Positions 35,891 to 44,740 of a stretch of DNA of 64,000 bases are shown here, piece after piece. Source of the DNA: Bacteroidota bacterium. GTDB lineage: Bacteria > Bacteroidota > Bacteroidia > J057 > JADKCL01. The DNA is taken from contig JADKCL010000033.1 in the NCBI GenBank assembly GCA_016718825.1, positions 46,562 through 110,561 of the forward strand, read 5' to 3'. The notes below the pieces were generated by a model. The model saw only the letters and a list, made by a program, of their open reading frames with translations. It ran no database searches and was not told the DNA's origin. The position numbers and the translations under genes were made by a program. Position 1 is the first letter of the stretch. Every line of letters begins with the position of its first letter.

Positions 35891-36343
35891 ATGTCGAATG
35901 GAATGAAGCATGTCCCAGAAGTTCAACAAAAGCTGAAATGGCTGCGTAGGGCCACCTTCTTTACGCTGGCAATCCTCTATTTTGGCTACAGCTTGGCAGT
36001 TTACGTGGCCGGGGCCGGGGAGGGGACCAAGGGGAAACTCGTCACCCAGGAGGCGCAACGTGGGAAAATGATTTGGCAGGAGCACAATTGTCAGGCTTGC
36101 CATCAGATTTACGGTTTGGGAGGGTATTTGGGGCCGGATCTCACTGATTTTATGTCTATTCCAGGCAAGGGTGCCCCATGGGTGAAGGCCATGTTGCAAT
36201 CTGGTCCACGCACCATGCCGCGTTTCCAGCTCTCTGAATCCGAATTCGATGCCCTGATCGCCTTCCTCGCTACGGTGGATGAAAGCGGCAATTTCCCCGA
36301 ACCACAGGCCAAAGTGAATTGGTGGGGCTCATTTGACTTATAA
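35891..36343 (+). CDS. norC: Nitric oxide reductase cytochrome c subunit NorC
   Basis: Membrane-anchored cytochrome c that passes electrons to NorB, 150 residues. One N-terminal helix (ATFFTLAILYFGYSLAVYVA) is followed by a haem-binding CQACH in HNCQACHQIYGLGGYLGPDL and an axial methionine in PRTMPRFQL. The start at 35891 has AGGAAA upstream and excludes a TTG further up. norB starts 35 bp downstream. Confidence 0.92.
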   Translation: MSNGMKHVPEVQQKLKWLRRATFFTLAILYFGYSLAVYVAGAGEGTKGKLVTQEAQRGKMIWQEHNCQACHQIYGLGGYLGPDLTDFMSIPGKGAPWVKAMLQSGPRTMPRFQLSESEFDALIAFLATVDESGNFPEPQAKVNWWGSFDL

Positions 36344-36378
36344 GCCGACGAAATAGTTGTCCAGAAATCTGCCTGTCG

Positions 36379-37701
36379 ATGAAAGCTCCCAAATATCCCT
36401 ACTATTTTATTGGTTTATCCATGATTTGCCTGCTTGCATGCGTGCTGATGGGGCTAACAGGGGCATTTCAATATGTATTTCCAGCGTTGTTCAAATCCTT
36501 GCTTTCATTTGAGAAAATTCGACCCATGCATACGCTACTCGCCACGAGTTGGATCCTGCTCGCAGCCATTGGCGGTATTTATTTTTATTTGCATCAAGAA
36601 GGATTGCCAATCAAAGCAGTGCGTTGGCGACCATGGCTTCACTTCGAATTGTTTGTCGGCTGCGGTCTGACTGCGGCGGGTTTGTACATCGCCGGAATAT
36701 TTGGTGGACGCGAATACATGGAATTCGTTTATCCGCTTTCAGCACCAATTTTGTTGGGTTGGCTGCTGTTTGCCTACAATTATTTCACCGCTGTAGCCCA
36801 ATGGACCAAACCATGGCCGGTGTATTTTTGGATGTGGGCAACAGGGGTGGTGTTTTTCATCTTCACATTCAGCGAAAGTTTTCTTTGGCTTTTTCCCTAT
36901 TTCCGCAACCATATAGTACGCGACATTACGGTGCAATGGAAGGCGAATGGCGCACTTGTCGGTTCATGGAATATGCTCATTTATGGCACTAGCATTTATG
37001 TCATGAACAAGATCAAGCCCGATTCCAAATCCGTCCGTGGCACGCTTCCTTTTGCGCTTTTTTTCGTTGGACTCACCAATCTGATGTTTGGTTGGGCCCA
37101 TCACACCTACATTGTGCCCGCTGCGCCTTGGGTGCGCCATGTTTCCTACCTCATCAGCATGACCGAATGGCTGCTACTCGCACGGGTCATTTTTACCTGG
37201 AAAAAAAGCCTCCTTCCCGAGACCAAACTTTTGCACTTGATGACCTACAAGTTGCTGTATTCCGCGAATGTCTGGGTATTCATTAACCTCGCCATCGCCT
37301 TGTTGATTTCCATCCCTGCAATCAATTATTATACCCACGGCACGCAGATTACCGTTGCGCATGCCATGGGAACCACAATTGGCATCAATACCCCGTTGTT
37401 GTTGGCTTCGCTGTTTCTCATTCTTGGTCAAAAGCTGAAAACGACGCAATTGGCCTTGAGCAAATGGGGGTTCTTGATTTTTCATGGTAGCCTTGGACTC
37501 TTCTTCCTTGGCCTCCTCCTCGCCGGACTGATCCGCAGCCGATGGATGAATTCCGCCACAGGAGAAATGTTCCAAGAAATGCATCAAGCCTCACTCCCTG
37601 GCTTTTTGATGACCCTCGTTTCTGGGCTTGGCATCACCACAGGCTTGGCATTGATGCTTTGGCCATTGTGGAGAGAGGTGATCGTTCGAATCAAAAGATA
37701 A
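36379..37701 (+). CDS. norB: Nitric oxide reductase large subunit NorB
   Basis: Inner-membrane haem b/b3-FeB subunit reducing NO to N2O, 440 residues with about 12 helices. Conserved features include the haem ligand region KIRPMHTLLATSWI, a GGREYMEF loop with the glutamates typical of NorB, FGWAHHTYIVPAAPW with the FeB histidine pair, and THGTQITVAHAMG with the haem ligands. The short NorB form without a quinol-oxidase extension agrees with the separate norC next to it. Confidence 0.93.
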   Translation: MKAPKYPYYFIGLSMICLLACVLMGLTGAFQYVFPALFKSLLSFEKIRPMHTLLATSWILLAAIGGIYFYLHQEGLPIKAVRWRPWLHFELFVGCGLTAAGLYIAGIFGGREYMEFVYPLSAPILLGWLLFAYNYFTAVAQWTKPWPVYFWMWATGVVFFIFTFSESFLWLFPYFRNHIVRDITVQWKANGALVGSWNMLIYGTSIYVMNKIKPDSKSVRGTLPFALFFVGLTNLMFGWAHHTYIVPAAPWVRHVSYLISMTEWLLLARVIFTWKKSLLPETKLLHLMTYKLLYSANVWVFINLAIALLISIPAINYYTHGTQITVAHAMGTTIGINTPLLLASLFLILGQKLKTTQLALSKWGFLIFHGSLGLFFLGLLLAGLIRSRWMNSATGEMFQEMHQASLPGFLMTLVSGLGITTGLALMLWPLWREVIVRIKR

Positions 37702-37799
37702 TGGCATCAAACGAATGCAAACCTTCCCCACCTAAAAGTGTCCGTCTTGAATTTTGGGCATTTGCATTTGGCTTGTTATTAACATCTCCCCAACGCTGA
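37701..37799 (+). CDS. Possible small membrane protein after norB
   Basis: A 32-residue frame whose ATG overlaps the norB stop codon (TAATG). It has a short hydrophobic stretch (LEFWAFAFGLLLTS). The coupling is suggestive, but the frame is too short to judge. Confidence 0.25.
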   Translation: MASNECKPSPPKSVRLEFWAFAFGLLLTSPQR

Positions 37800-37866
37800 C
37801 GCCAATCATATTTCTGCAAAGTGCTGGAAATTAGATTTGCTAAAATAGTTTGATAGTCAGTTAATT

Positions 37867-40803
37867 ATGAAAAAAACAAGTTCATCCGAAAACCCCAAAA
37901 CTGGTTTGGAAATTCCGCGGCATTTTACGCAGGCCGGTACAAACCCATTCGATTTGTTTCAGTATCAGACCGTTAATTCTACCGTGCGAGATGCCACTGG
38001 ACAAGCCCTTGGCGAACCGATTTTGGTGGAAGTCCCCATTCATTGGTCACAATTGGCAGCCGACATCCTCGCGCAAAAATACCTGCGCAGGGCAGGTGTT
38101 CCGCAACAAAATGGAGAAACTGGTTCCGAACATTCGGTAAAGCAGGTCGTGGATCGCTTGGCGAATTGTTGGCGGTTTTGGGGCGAGGAGAATGGCTATT
38201 TTTCCACGAAGGCCGATGCGCAGGCATTCTATGACGAGGTGACATTTATGTTGCTAGGACAATTTGCAGCACCCAATTCGCCGCAATGGTTCAACACGGG
38301 GCTTTTTCATTCTTACGGGATCGAAGGCAAATCTCAGGGGCATTATTATGTGGACGAAAAGACTGGCAAACTGTCCAAATCGCAGTCTTCCTATGCGCGG
38401 CCGCAACCGCATGCCTGTTTTATCCTTTCTGTCAAGGACGATTTGGTGAACGAGGGCGGCATCATGGACCTCTTTGTGCGGGAGGCGCGCATCTTTAAAT
38501 ACGGTGCCGGGGCGGGTTCCAACTACAGTCAGATTCGCGGAAAAGGCGAATCGCTTGAAGGTGGCGGCACTTCCTCGGGTCTGATGTCGTTTTTGAAGGT
38601 CGGTGACCGCGCTGCAGCAGCCATCAAATCCGGCGGAACCACAAGACGGGCTGCGAAAATGGTCTGCCTCGATTTGGACCATCCCGAAATCATGGAATTT
38701 ATCAAGTGGAAGTCGGAAGAGGAGAAGAAAGTTGCTGCGTTGATTGCTGCGGGTTATTCGGCAGACTACGAAGGAGAGGCTTACAACACCGTTTCTGGGC
38801 AAAATTCAAACAACAGTGTTCGGATTCCGGATGCATTTTTCAAGAAACTTCAAGCAGGCGGGGATTGGGAATTGAAGGCCCGCACCAATGGCGCTACCCT
38901 GTCCAAGATTCCCGCAGCGAAACTATGGGAAGAAATTGGCGCTGCCGCTTGGACTTCGGCAGACCCGGGCTTGCAATTTGATTCGCGGATCAATGAATGG
39001 CATACTTGCCCTGCCGACGGACCGATTCGCGCTTCCAATCCCTGCTCCGAATACATGTTTCTGGACGACACAGCCTGCAACTTGGCTTCGCTGAATCTCA
39101 AACCGTTCTGGAACGCAAAGGACCAAACGTTGGATACAGTCAAGTTTGCCCATGCGGTGCGACTTTGGACCATCGTGTTGGAAATTTCGGTGACGATGGC
39201 ACAGTTTCCTTCGAAGGAAATTGCACAAAGATCATTCGACTATCGCACGCTTGGCCTTGGCTACGCCAATCTTGGCGGCTTGTTGATGAGCGCAGGATTG
39301 GGCTACGACAGCGACGAAGCGCGTACCATCACCGCCGCCATCACCGCACTCTTGACAGGAGTTTCCTACAAAACTTCCGCCGAAATGGCGCAGATTCTTG
39401 GACCTTTTGCCGCCTACCCTCGTAATCAAGCCTCCATGCTGAGGGTATTGCGCAACCATCGGTTCGCCGCTTACAATGCGACCGAGGCTTGTGAGGGATT
39501 GACCGTTTTGCCCCAAGGAATTGACCCTGCAAAATGCCCTGAATATTTGCTCGAAGCCGCCTGCAATGCCTGGGACGGCGCCATTCAATTGGGCGAAAAA
39601 TTTGGCTTCCGCAACGCGCAAACCACCGTTTTGGCACCGACGGGCACCATTGGACTGCTGATGGATTGCGATACGACGGGTATCGAACCGGAATTTGCCT
39701 TGGTAAAGTACAAGAAACTCGCCGGCGGCGGCTATATGACGATGGTCAACCAGAGCGTTCGTACGGCTTTGGGGCAGTTGGGTTATCCTTTGGAATCCAT
39801 CCAGGCAATTGAGGCGCATATTGCGGCCACAGGCAATATCGAACATGCAAAGGAATTGAAGCCTGAGCACATCGCGATTTTTGACTGTGCCAATCAGTGT
39901 GGCCCGCAAGGCCAAAGGTTTTTGTCAGCTCAAAGCCACCTCAAAATGATGGCGGCGGCCCAACCCTTCCTTTCAGGCGCGATTTCCAAGACGGTCAATA
40001 TGCCCAATCAATCGACCGTCGCGCAGATCAAGGACTGTTATGAACTTGCATGGAGCCTTGGTCTGAAAGCCTGCGCCATCTACCGTGACGGATGCAAAAT
40101 GTCACAACCGCTGAATACCAGCGCCCAAAAACAAGAAGGAAAGGCAGTCTCCGAACTCGATCCGCAGGCCATTTTGGAAGCTGCGAGACAGATCATGGCT
40201 GCGAGCACCGACACGTCCTTTAAGCGGGAGTTGTCGCGCATTGTCGAACGCAAGCGCCTTCCTGCGCGACGTGCGGGCTTCACGCAAAAGGCCAAAATCG
40301 CTGGGCATACCGTATTTGTTCGAACCGGAGAATACAACGACGGCACCCTTGGCGAAATTTTCATCGACATGCACAAGGAAGGTGCTTCCTTCCGGTCATT
40401 GCTCAACTGTTTTGCCATTGCGACTTCGATCGGGCTGCAATACGGTGTGCCGTTGGAGGAATTTGTCGAGAAATTCACGTTCACGCGATTCGAGCCGGCC
40501 GGCATGGTCGAGCATCCCAATATCAAGATGGCAACCTCCGTGGTGGATTATGTCTTCCGGATGTTGGCACTGGAATACCTACAGCGGACGGATTTGGCCC
40601 ATGTTGCCGACGAAAGCAATGAAATGGTGGCGCACATCGGCCAAAATGAGCCCTACGAAGGGGGCGCCTTGAAACCCTCCTCGGATGTGGTGCGGATGTC
40701 CTCGTCTGATGCCCCGCCCTGCACCGTTTGTGGGCACATTACCCTGCGCTCAGGAACCTGCTACAAATGCGTGAACTGTGGCACAAGTCAGGGATGCAGT
40801 TAA
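37867..40803 (+). CDS. nrdJ: Adenosylcobalamin-dependent (class II) ribonucleotide reductase
   Basis: Reduces ribonucleotides to deoxyribonucleotides without oxygen, using B12 to form the thiyl radical; 978 residues. Family marks: FNTGLFHSYGI, the first active-site cysteine in PQPHACFILSVKDD, the radical-site motif SNPCSEYMFLDDTACNLASLN, and APTGTIGLLMDCDTTGIEPE. A TSCPD-type C-terminal domain follows, with a terminal redox/zinc cysteine pair (CTVCGH, CYKCVNCG). Its place between norB and further FNR-type boxes fits DNA synthesis under anoxia. Confidence 0.95.
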   Translation: MKKTSSSENPKTGLEIPRHFTQAGTNPFDLFQYQTVNSTVRDATGQALGEPILVEVPIHWSQLAADILAQKYLRRAGVPQQNGETGSEHSVKQVVDRLANCWRFWGEENGYFSTKADAQAFYDEVTFMLLGQFAAPNSPQWFNTGLFHSYGIEGKSQGHYYVDEKTGKLSKSQSSYARPQPHACFILSVKDDLVNEGGIMDLFVREARIFKYGAGAGSNYSQIRGKGESLEGGGTSSGLMSFLKVGDRAAAAIKSGGTTRRAAKMVCLDLDHPEIMEFIKWKSEEEKKVAALIAAGYSADYEGEAYNTVSGQNSNNSVRIPDAFFKKLQAGGDWELKARTNGATLSKIPAAKLWEEIGAAAWTSADPGLQFDSRINEWHTCPADGPIRASNPCSEYMFLDDTACNLASLNLKPFWNAKDQTLDTVKFAHAVRLWTIVLEISVTMAQFPSKEIAQRSFDYRTLGLGYANLGGLLMSAGLGYDSDEARTITAAITALLTGVSYKTSAEMAQILGPFAAYPRNQASMLRVLRNHRFAAYNATEACEGLTVLPQGIDPAKCPEYLLEAACNAWDGAIQLGEKFGFRNAQTTVLAPTGTIGLLMDCDTTGIEPEFALVKYKKLAGGGYMTMVNQSVRTALGQLGYPLESIQAIEAHIAATGNIEHAKELKPEHIAIFDCANQCGPQGQRFLSAQSHLKMMAAAQPFLSGAISKTVNMPNQSTVAQIKDCYELAWSLGLKACAIYRDGCKMSQPLNTSAQKQEGKAVSELDPQAILEAARQIMAASTDTSFKRELSRIVERKRLPARRAGFTQKAKIAGHTVFVRTGEYNDGTLGEIFIDMHKEGASFRSLLNCFAIATSIGLQYGVPLEEFVEKFTFTRFEPAGMVEHPNIKMATSVVDYVFRMLALEYLQRTDLAHVADESNEMVAHIGQNEPYEGGALKPSSDVVRMSSSDAPPCTVCGHITLRSGTCYKCVNCGTSQGCS

Positions 40804-40815
40804 TTGTCTTGGAAT

Positions 40816-40859
40816 GTGATTCAAATCATTTTAGTGGACTCAGAGTCGACGTAATTTCG
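40816..40859 (+). promoter_or_regulatory. FNR/CRP-type box and -7 element of the MbnP-like gene
   Basis: GTGAT-TCAA-ATCAT at 40816-40829. TAATTTCG at 40852-40859 matches TAnnTTTG at five of six fixed bases, starting 29.5 bp from the palindrome centre as at ric. Confidence 0.65.
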
Positions 40860-40918
40860 TACAAGACCGGTTTGCTGTTGCAGGTCGGTCTTGTTCGTGT
40901 ACTTTAAAGAGCTAAAAG

Positions 40919-41632
40919 ATGAAAACGACGAAATTTGCGATGCTTTTGATGCTTTCGGGAGGACTCTTTTTTGCGAGCTGCAAAGAAAAGGATACCCTAG
41001 GCGATGTGACGGTTTCGGTGGATTATTGGTCTGATCAACAGGCTGTTTCCATGGACACGATCATGTATGAAAATGCTGCAGGAAATCCTTACAGCGTCAC
41101 CCACCTTCAATATTATATCAGCAATTTTACCTTGCACAGTGCCGATTTGGAATCGTTCCTGTTGCAGGATATTGTCTTGATGGACATTGAAAAAAATACG
41201 ACACTGAATCTGTTGGATGTCCCGATTGGAACCTACAATTCGGTGTCGCTGACGCTTGGGCTTGACAATGCGCACAACACATCTGGGAGTTTGCCCAACA
41301 CCCTGGAAAACAATGCCATGGCTTGGCCGGACATGATGGGAGGGGGCTACCATTTTATGAAATTCGAAGGGTATTTCAGGGATAATCTTCAGGTACAACA
41401 AGGATTTGCCGTTCACCTCGGAAAAACTGGAAATCATGTGAATTGTACCTTCCCGATTAGTCTCGTTGTGGATGGTGAAGGTGCTGACCTGAGCCTGAAA
41501 ATGAACCTCAACGAATGGTTTGAACATCCCCAAATCTTCGACTTCAACATTGATGGCTCCTCTATCATGGCAGACACAGTGGCACTTCAGAAAATTGCAG
41601 CCAATGGCGTAGATGTGATGAGTGAAAAGTGA
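40919..41632 (+). CDS. MbnP-family lipoprotein (copper-site precursor)
   Basis: 237 residues. A lipoprotein signal (lipobox FFASC, Cys near 21) precedes an MbnP-like beta-sandwich with VTHLQYYISNFTLH and MAWPDMMGGGYHFMKFEGYF. In characterised MbnP proteins a partner dihaem enzyme (MbnH) oxidises a tryptophan to kynurenine to create a copper site, and the Trp in MAWPDMM is the candidate here. A dihaem peroxidase gene converges on it. The last codons and stop (MSEK-stop) are made from an AGTGAAA heptamer array. Confidence 0.82.
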   Translation: MKTTKFAMLLMLSGGLFFASCKEKDTLGDVTVSVDYWSDQQAVSMDTIMYENAAGNPYSVTHLQYYISNFTLHSADLESFLLQDIVLMDIEKNTTLNLLDVPIGTYNSVSLTLGLDNAHNTSGSLPNTLENNAMAWPDMMGGGYHFMKFEGYFRDNLQVQQGFAVHLGKTGNHVNCTFPISLVVDGEGADLSLKMNLNEWFEHPQIFDFNIDGSSIMADTVALQKIAANGVDVMSEK

Positions 41633-41654
41633 AAAGTGAAAAGTGAAAAGTGAT
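41621..41654. repeat. AGTGAAA heptamer array at the MbnP stop codon
   Basis: Four to five tandem AGTGAAA units overlap the final codons of the upstream gene. They are the same word as the array after moaD and the complement of the one before moaC. Confidence 0.75.
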
Positions 41655-41725
41655 CAGTGTTACGCTTAGGGGCTAAATTACAGCACAAAACCGACTTCGT
41701 GCATTGGAGCAGCTGTAGCGTCCTT

Positions 41726-41828
41726 TGTCATGCAGAGCGAAGCGATGCATCTACCAGTTAGAAACACCTAACACTGCTCAGTGTAACTTGTTTCTATGAT
41801 GGTAGACTCTTCGCTCCGCTCTGAGTGA
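41726..41828. repeat. Inverted-repeat element (MITE-like)
   Basis: TGTCATGCAGAGCGAAGCGA at the left pairs imperfectly with CTTCGCTCCGCTCTGAGTGA at the right. The inner arms ATCTACCA and TGGTAGA, and TAGAAACA and TGTTTCTA, also pair. The arms are about 40 bases with a small loop. This GAGCGAAGCGA-type element is widespread in Bacteroidota intergenic DNA. Confidence 0.65.
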
Positions 41829-41849
41829 TTTCGGGACAAATCCTTAACC

Positions 41850-42908
41850 TCAAAACGGCGACCTCAGCTCTGGATTGTTCGTAAACGAAGTATCCGTCAA
41901 GGAATGAAGAAATGCCACCAAATCCGCGACTTCGTCAGGCGTCAATTGCAAATCCAAATGGCCGCCTGGCTTGGTCATAATCGGCGCAAGCGTTGCTGAA
42001 TGCTGTACACCCGCGTTGTAATAGCCTACAACTTCCTCCAACGTCGCAAATCGATTGTCGTGCATATAAGGTGCTGAAAGTCCAATGTTTCGCAGGGTGG
42101 GCACACGAAATTTACCGATGTCATTGGAGTCATTCGTTACATTAAATTGCCCGATATTGATCCCATTGTGGCTCCCATCAAGGCCATTGTTGTACAAATT
42201 GCCATCCGTCATCATAGGATAGGGATGGCAATGAAAACAGTCGCCTTTTTCCGTGAAAAACAATTGGTACCCACGGAATTCCGCAGCCGAAAAATTGCTA
42301 TTCGGATCGCTCCGCATAAATTGATCAAACCTCGAATTTCCCGAGATTTGCGTCCGAATGAATTGTCCCAATGCCTTGGCGATGTATTCTTGCCGTTGTG
42401 CAACATCAAGTGCCACGATATCAACCCCAAACGCCTGCTTGAAGCGAGTTTTGTAATCCGCATTCCGTGCAAATCTTACCCGAATCGAGTCATTGTTGGC
42501 CTCCAAAAAGGCATTGCCTTCTGCCAAATCCGCCAAGGGAACGTGGTCCAGCAAACTTTCGCCGCCATGCCAACCAAATGCGGTATTCCACCCAATGTTG
42601 ATGTGCGCCATGATACCAAATCCCCCCGGTCCAGCCATCGGATGACTGAATCCAAGCTCCTGTAAGTGACAAGACGAACAGGAGCGCCCATTCGTCGAAA
42701 GAAGATCGTCATAATACAGCCTCCGCCCCAATTGCACACCCTCCACCGTCATCGGATTGTCAGCAGGAATGGCCATCGCAGGAAAATCGGACGGAATCTT
42801 CAAAGTGTAAGGTGTGGGGATATAGTCAACCTCAACCGTTTCCTTTCGACAAGCTGAAAAGGAAAGCAAAAGGACGGATATCAAGAAAAGAATGTGGACG
42901 TTTTTCAT
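41850..42908 (-). CDS. MbnH-like dihaem cytochrome c peroxidase
   Basis: Exported dihaem enzyme of the MauG/bacterial peroxidase family, 352 residues from the ATG at 42908, which gives a lipoprotein signal (LLLSFSAC). Haem motifs are CSSCH near 82 and CFHCH near 224, with FRVPTLRNIGLSAPYMHDNRF in the second domain. Converging with an MbnP gene, it fits the MbnH role (tryptophan oxidation on MbnP) better than simple peroxide detoxification. An FNR-like box lies 111 bp upstream of the start. Confidence 0.85.
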   Translation of the reverse strand: MKNVHILFLISVLLLSFSACRKETVEVDYIPTPYTLKIPSDFPAMAIPADNPMTVEGVQLGRRLYYDDLLSTNGRSCSSCHLQELGFSHPMAGPGGFGIMAHINIGWNTAFGWHGGESLLDHVPLADLAEGNAFLEANNDSIRVRFARNADYKTRFKQAFGVDIVALDVAQRQEYIAKALGQFIRTQISGNSRFDQFMRSDPNSNFSAAEFRGYQLFFTEKGDCFHCHPYPMMTDGNLYNNGLDGSHNGINIGQFNVTNDSNDIGKFRVPTLRNIGLSAPYMHDNRFATLEEVVGYYNAGVQHSATLAPIMTKPGGHLDLQLTPDEVADLVAFLHSLTDTSFTNNPELRSPF

Positions 42909-43018
42909 ATTTTTACCGATTAAGGAGAACGCCAATTTTGGATAAAATGCCTGGCCCGTGCGGTTCAATCCGGAATTCGGGTTCTCCACCAATGTGGGGA
43001 TATCCTTCAGTATCGAAA

Positions 43019-43032
43019 ATGATTTGAATCAT
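43019..43032 (-). promoter_or_regulatory. FNR/CRP-type box upstream of the dihaem peroxidase
   Basis: ATGAT-TTGA-ATCAT, perfect half-sites. A weak -7-like CACATTGG lies at 42989-42996 on the minus strand at the usual spacing (four of six fixed bases). Confidence 0.55.
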
Positions 43033-43121
43033 TATTCGGTCAAGATTTTTGAAATTATCCACAACCACACCCCAATCACCTACCTTTTGGCTAACTTGCT
43101 GGTCTAATTTTAAAACTCAAA

Positions 43122-43691
43122 ATGGGAGTAAACTTGACCAAAGGCGGCAATACCGCCATCGGAAACATTCAGAAATTTGTCGTGGGCCTCGGTTGGGATA
43201 CCAACAACAGCGATTCTGGACAGGGCTATGACCTTGATGCTTCAGCATTTATGTTGGATGCAAGTGGCAAAGTCCTTTCGAATGCGCATTTTGTTTTCTT
43301 CAACAACAAGCGTTCGCCCGAAGGCGTGCTCGAAGCCGCGGGCGACAACCTTACAGGTGCAGGCGACGGAGACGACGAAACCATCAAGGTCGATCTGACC
43401 AATGTTCCGGCGAACTGTGAAACCATTTCCTTTGTCGTGACCATTCATGATGCTGAAGCGCGCCGGCAGAACTTCGGACAGGTTCGCAATGCCTATGTGC
43501 GCATTTTTGACGCCGCCAACAACGAGGAAATCGTCAAATACGACCTCGCCGAGGACTTCTCGGTCGAGACCGCTATCGAATTCGGCAACCTCTACAAACG
43601 CAACGACGCTTGGAAATTCCGCGCAGTGGGCTCTGGCTATGCCGGCGGACTCTTGAAATTTTGTACACTTTACGGCGTCAGCGTCGGTTAA
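43122..43691 (+). CDS. terD: TerD-family protein (first of two)
   Basis: A calcium-binding beta-sandwich stress protein of the tellurium-resistance TerD/TerE family, 189 residues, cytoplasmic. The start MGVNLTKGGN, the GWDTN and GYDLDASAFMLD motifs, and GDNLTGAGDGDDETIKVDL with its calcium-binding acids are diagnostic. It is followed after 13 bp by a second, diverged TerD, and no terB, terC or terZ is present in the window. Confidence 0.93.
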   Translation: MGVNLTKGGNTAIGNIQKFVVGLGWDTNNSDSGQGYDLDASAFMLDASGKVLSNAHFVFFNNKRSPEGVLEAAGDNLTGAGDGDDETIKVDLTNVPANCETISFVVTIHDAEARRQNFGQVRNAYVRIFDAANNEEIVKYDLAEDFSVETAIEFGNLYKRNDAWKFRAVGSGYAGGLLKFCTLYGVSVG

Positions 43692-43704
43692 AATCCCCAT
43701 TCGA

Positions 43705-44292
43705 ATGGCAATCAGTCTCGTTAAAGGCCAAAAAATCAGCCTGAAAAAAGAATCTGGAGCGGCAATCACGCAGTTTTGCGCAGGTGCCAACTGGGGCGCC
43801 CACGCAAGCGGACGCTCGATCGACCTCGATCTACATGCAGCTTTGTTCTCCGAAGACAAGCAGCTCATCGAGCACGTCTATTTTGCCCGTTTGGCCTCGG
43901 CCACCAATGCTGTGTACCTCAGTGGGGACGACACCAAGGGCGATGTCGGCGGCGACGACGGGCAAGACAATGAAACCTTGACCTTCCACCTCGACCGGCT
44001 GCCGGCGAATTGTGCCAAGGTCGCCGTCTTCCTCTGCAGCTTTTCCAAGGACGATTTCGCGGCGGTTCCCCATGCGGATGTGCGCATCTACGAAGGCATG
44101 CCTGGCGTCGTGCATAACGTGGTGGCTTCCTATCGTGTCAGTACCGAACCGAGCTTCGCCGGCAGCATTGTCATGGTGATGGGCATGTTTTACAAACACA
44201 ACGGCGAATGGAAATTTAACGCATTGGGAATGCCGACCAAGGATAGTTCCTACACTGCTGCGATAGCGACGATTCGCACGACGATGTTGTAG
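43705..44292 (+). CDS. TerD-family protein (second of two)
   Basis: 195-residue paralogue of the preceding gene. It keeps the family pattern (ISLVKGQKISLKKESG, GRSIDLDLHAALFSEDKQLI, GDVGGDDGQDNETLTF) with a modified GANWGAH in place of GWDT. It shares an operon with the first TerD and probably binds calcium, acting in envelope or metal stress. Confidence 0.9.
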   Translation: MAISLVKGQKISLKKESGAAITQFCAGANWGAHASGRSIDLDLHAALFSEDKQLIEHVYFARLASATNAVYLSGDDTKGDVGGDDGQDNETLTFHLDRLPANCAKVAVFLCSFSKDDFAAVPHADVRIYEGMPGVVHNVVASYRVSTEPSFAGSIVMVMGMFYKHNGEWKFNALGMPTKDSSYTAAIATIRTTML

Positions 44293-44301
44293 GATATTCC
44301 G

Positions 44302-44590
44302 CGTTGCCAACCCCACTATTGGTTTTCCACGTTGCCAACCCCATGAGTCCCGAGAATCGGGATTTTAAGGGTTGGCAACGCCTATTTGTTCTGTCACGCG
44401 CACTCGCACTCGCATCTCGCACTGTAAACCCAACCCTATCAGTCCCGAGAATCGGGATTTTAAGGGTTGGCAACGCTTATTTGTTCTGTCACGCGCACTC
44501 GCACTGTAAACCCATCCCTATCAGTCCCGAGAATTGGGATTGGAAGGGTTGGCAAGGCTCCTTTGTTCCATTGTCACACCGATTCCGCTC
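44302..44590. repeat. Three direct repeats with nested hairpins
   Basis: Units spaced about 82-95 bases each contain TCCCGAGAATCGGGA (44348-44362 and 44443-44457; variant 44525-44539), then GGGTTGGCAACGC-type sequence and TTTGTTCTGTCACGCGCAC. CGTTGCCAACCC at 44330-44341 can pair with GGGTTGGCAACG at 44369-44380 around the inner hairpin. A related copy lies at 60930-61030. No gene is present between 44293 and 44740. Confidence 0.75.
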
Positions 44591-44673
44591 TTGCCCCTGC
44601 TCAGACGCGCACTGTTTCACCTGCCTTTTCCCGAACTCAAACTCAAACTTCCATCGCCCTTCGCCACCCAATC

Positions 44674-44708
44674 AAAAAAAGCAACCGCCCAATTGCTGAG
44701 GCGGTTGC
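44674..44708 (-). terminator. Rho-independent terminator of the nar operon
   Basis: On the minus strand GCAACCGCC and GGCGGTTGC form a 9-bp stem (44681-44689 with 44700-44708) followed by seven T. It lies 33 bp past the stop of the narI fusion. Confidence 0.85.
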
Positions 44709-44740
44709 ACAATATTGAATTCACGCAAACATAATCTCTT

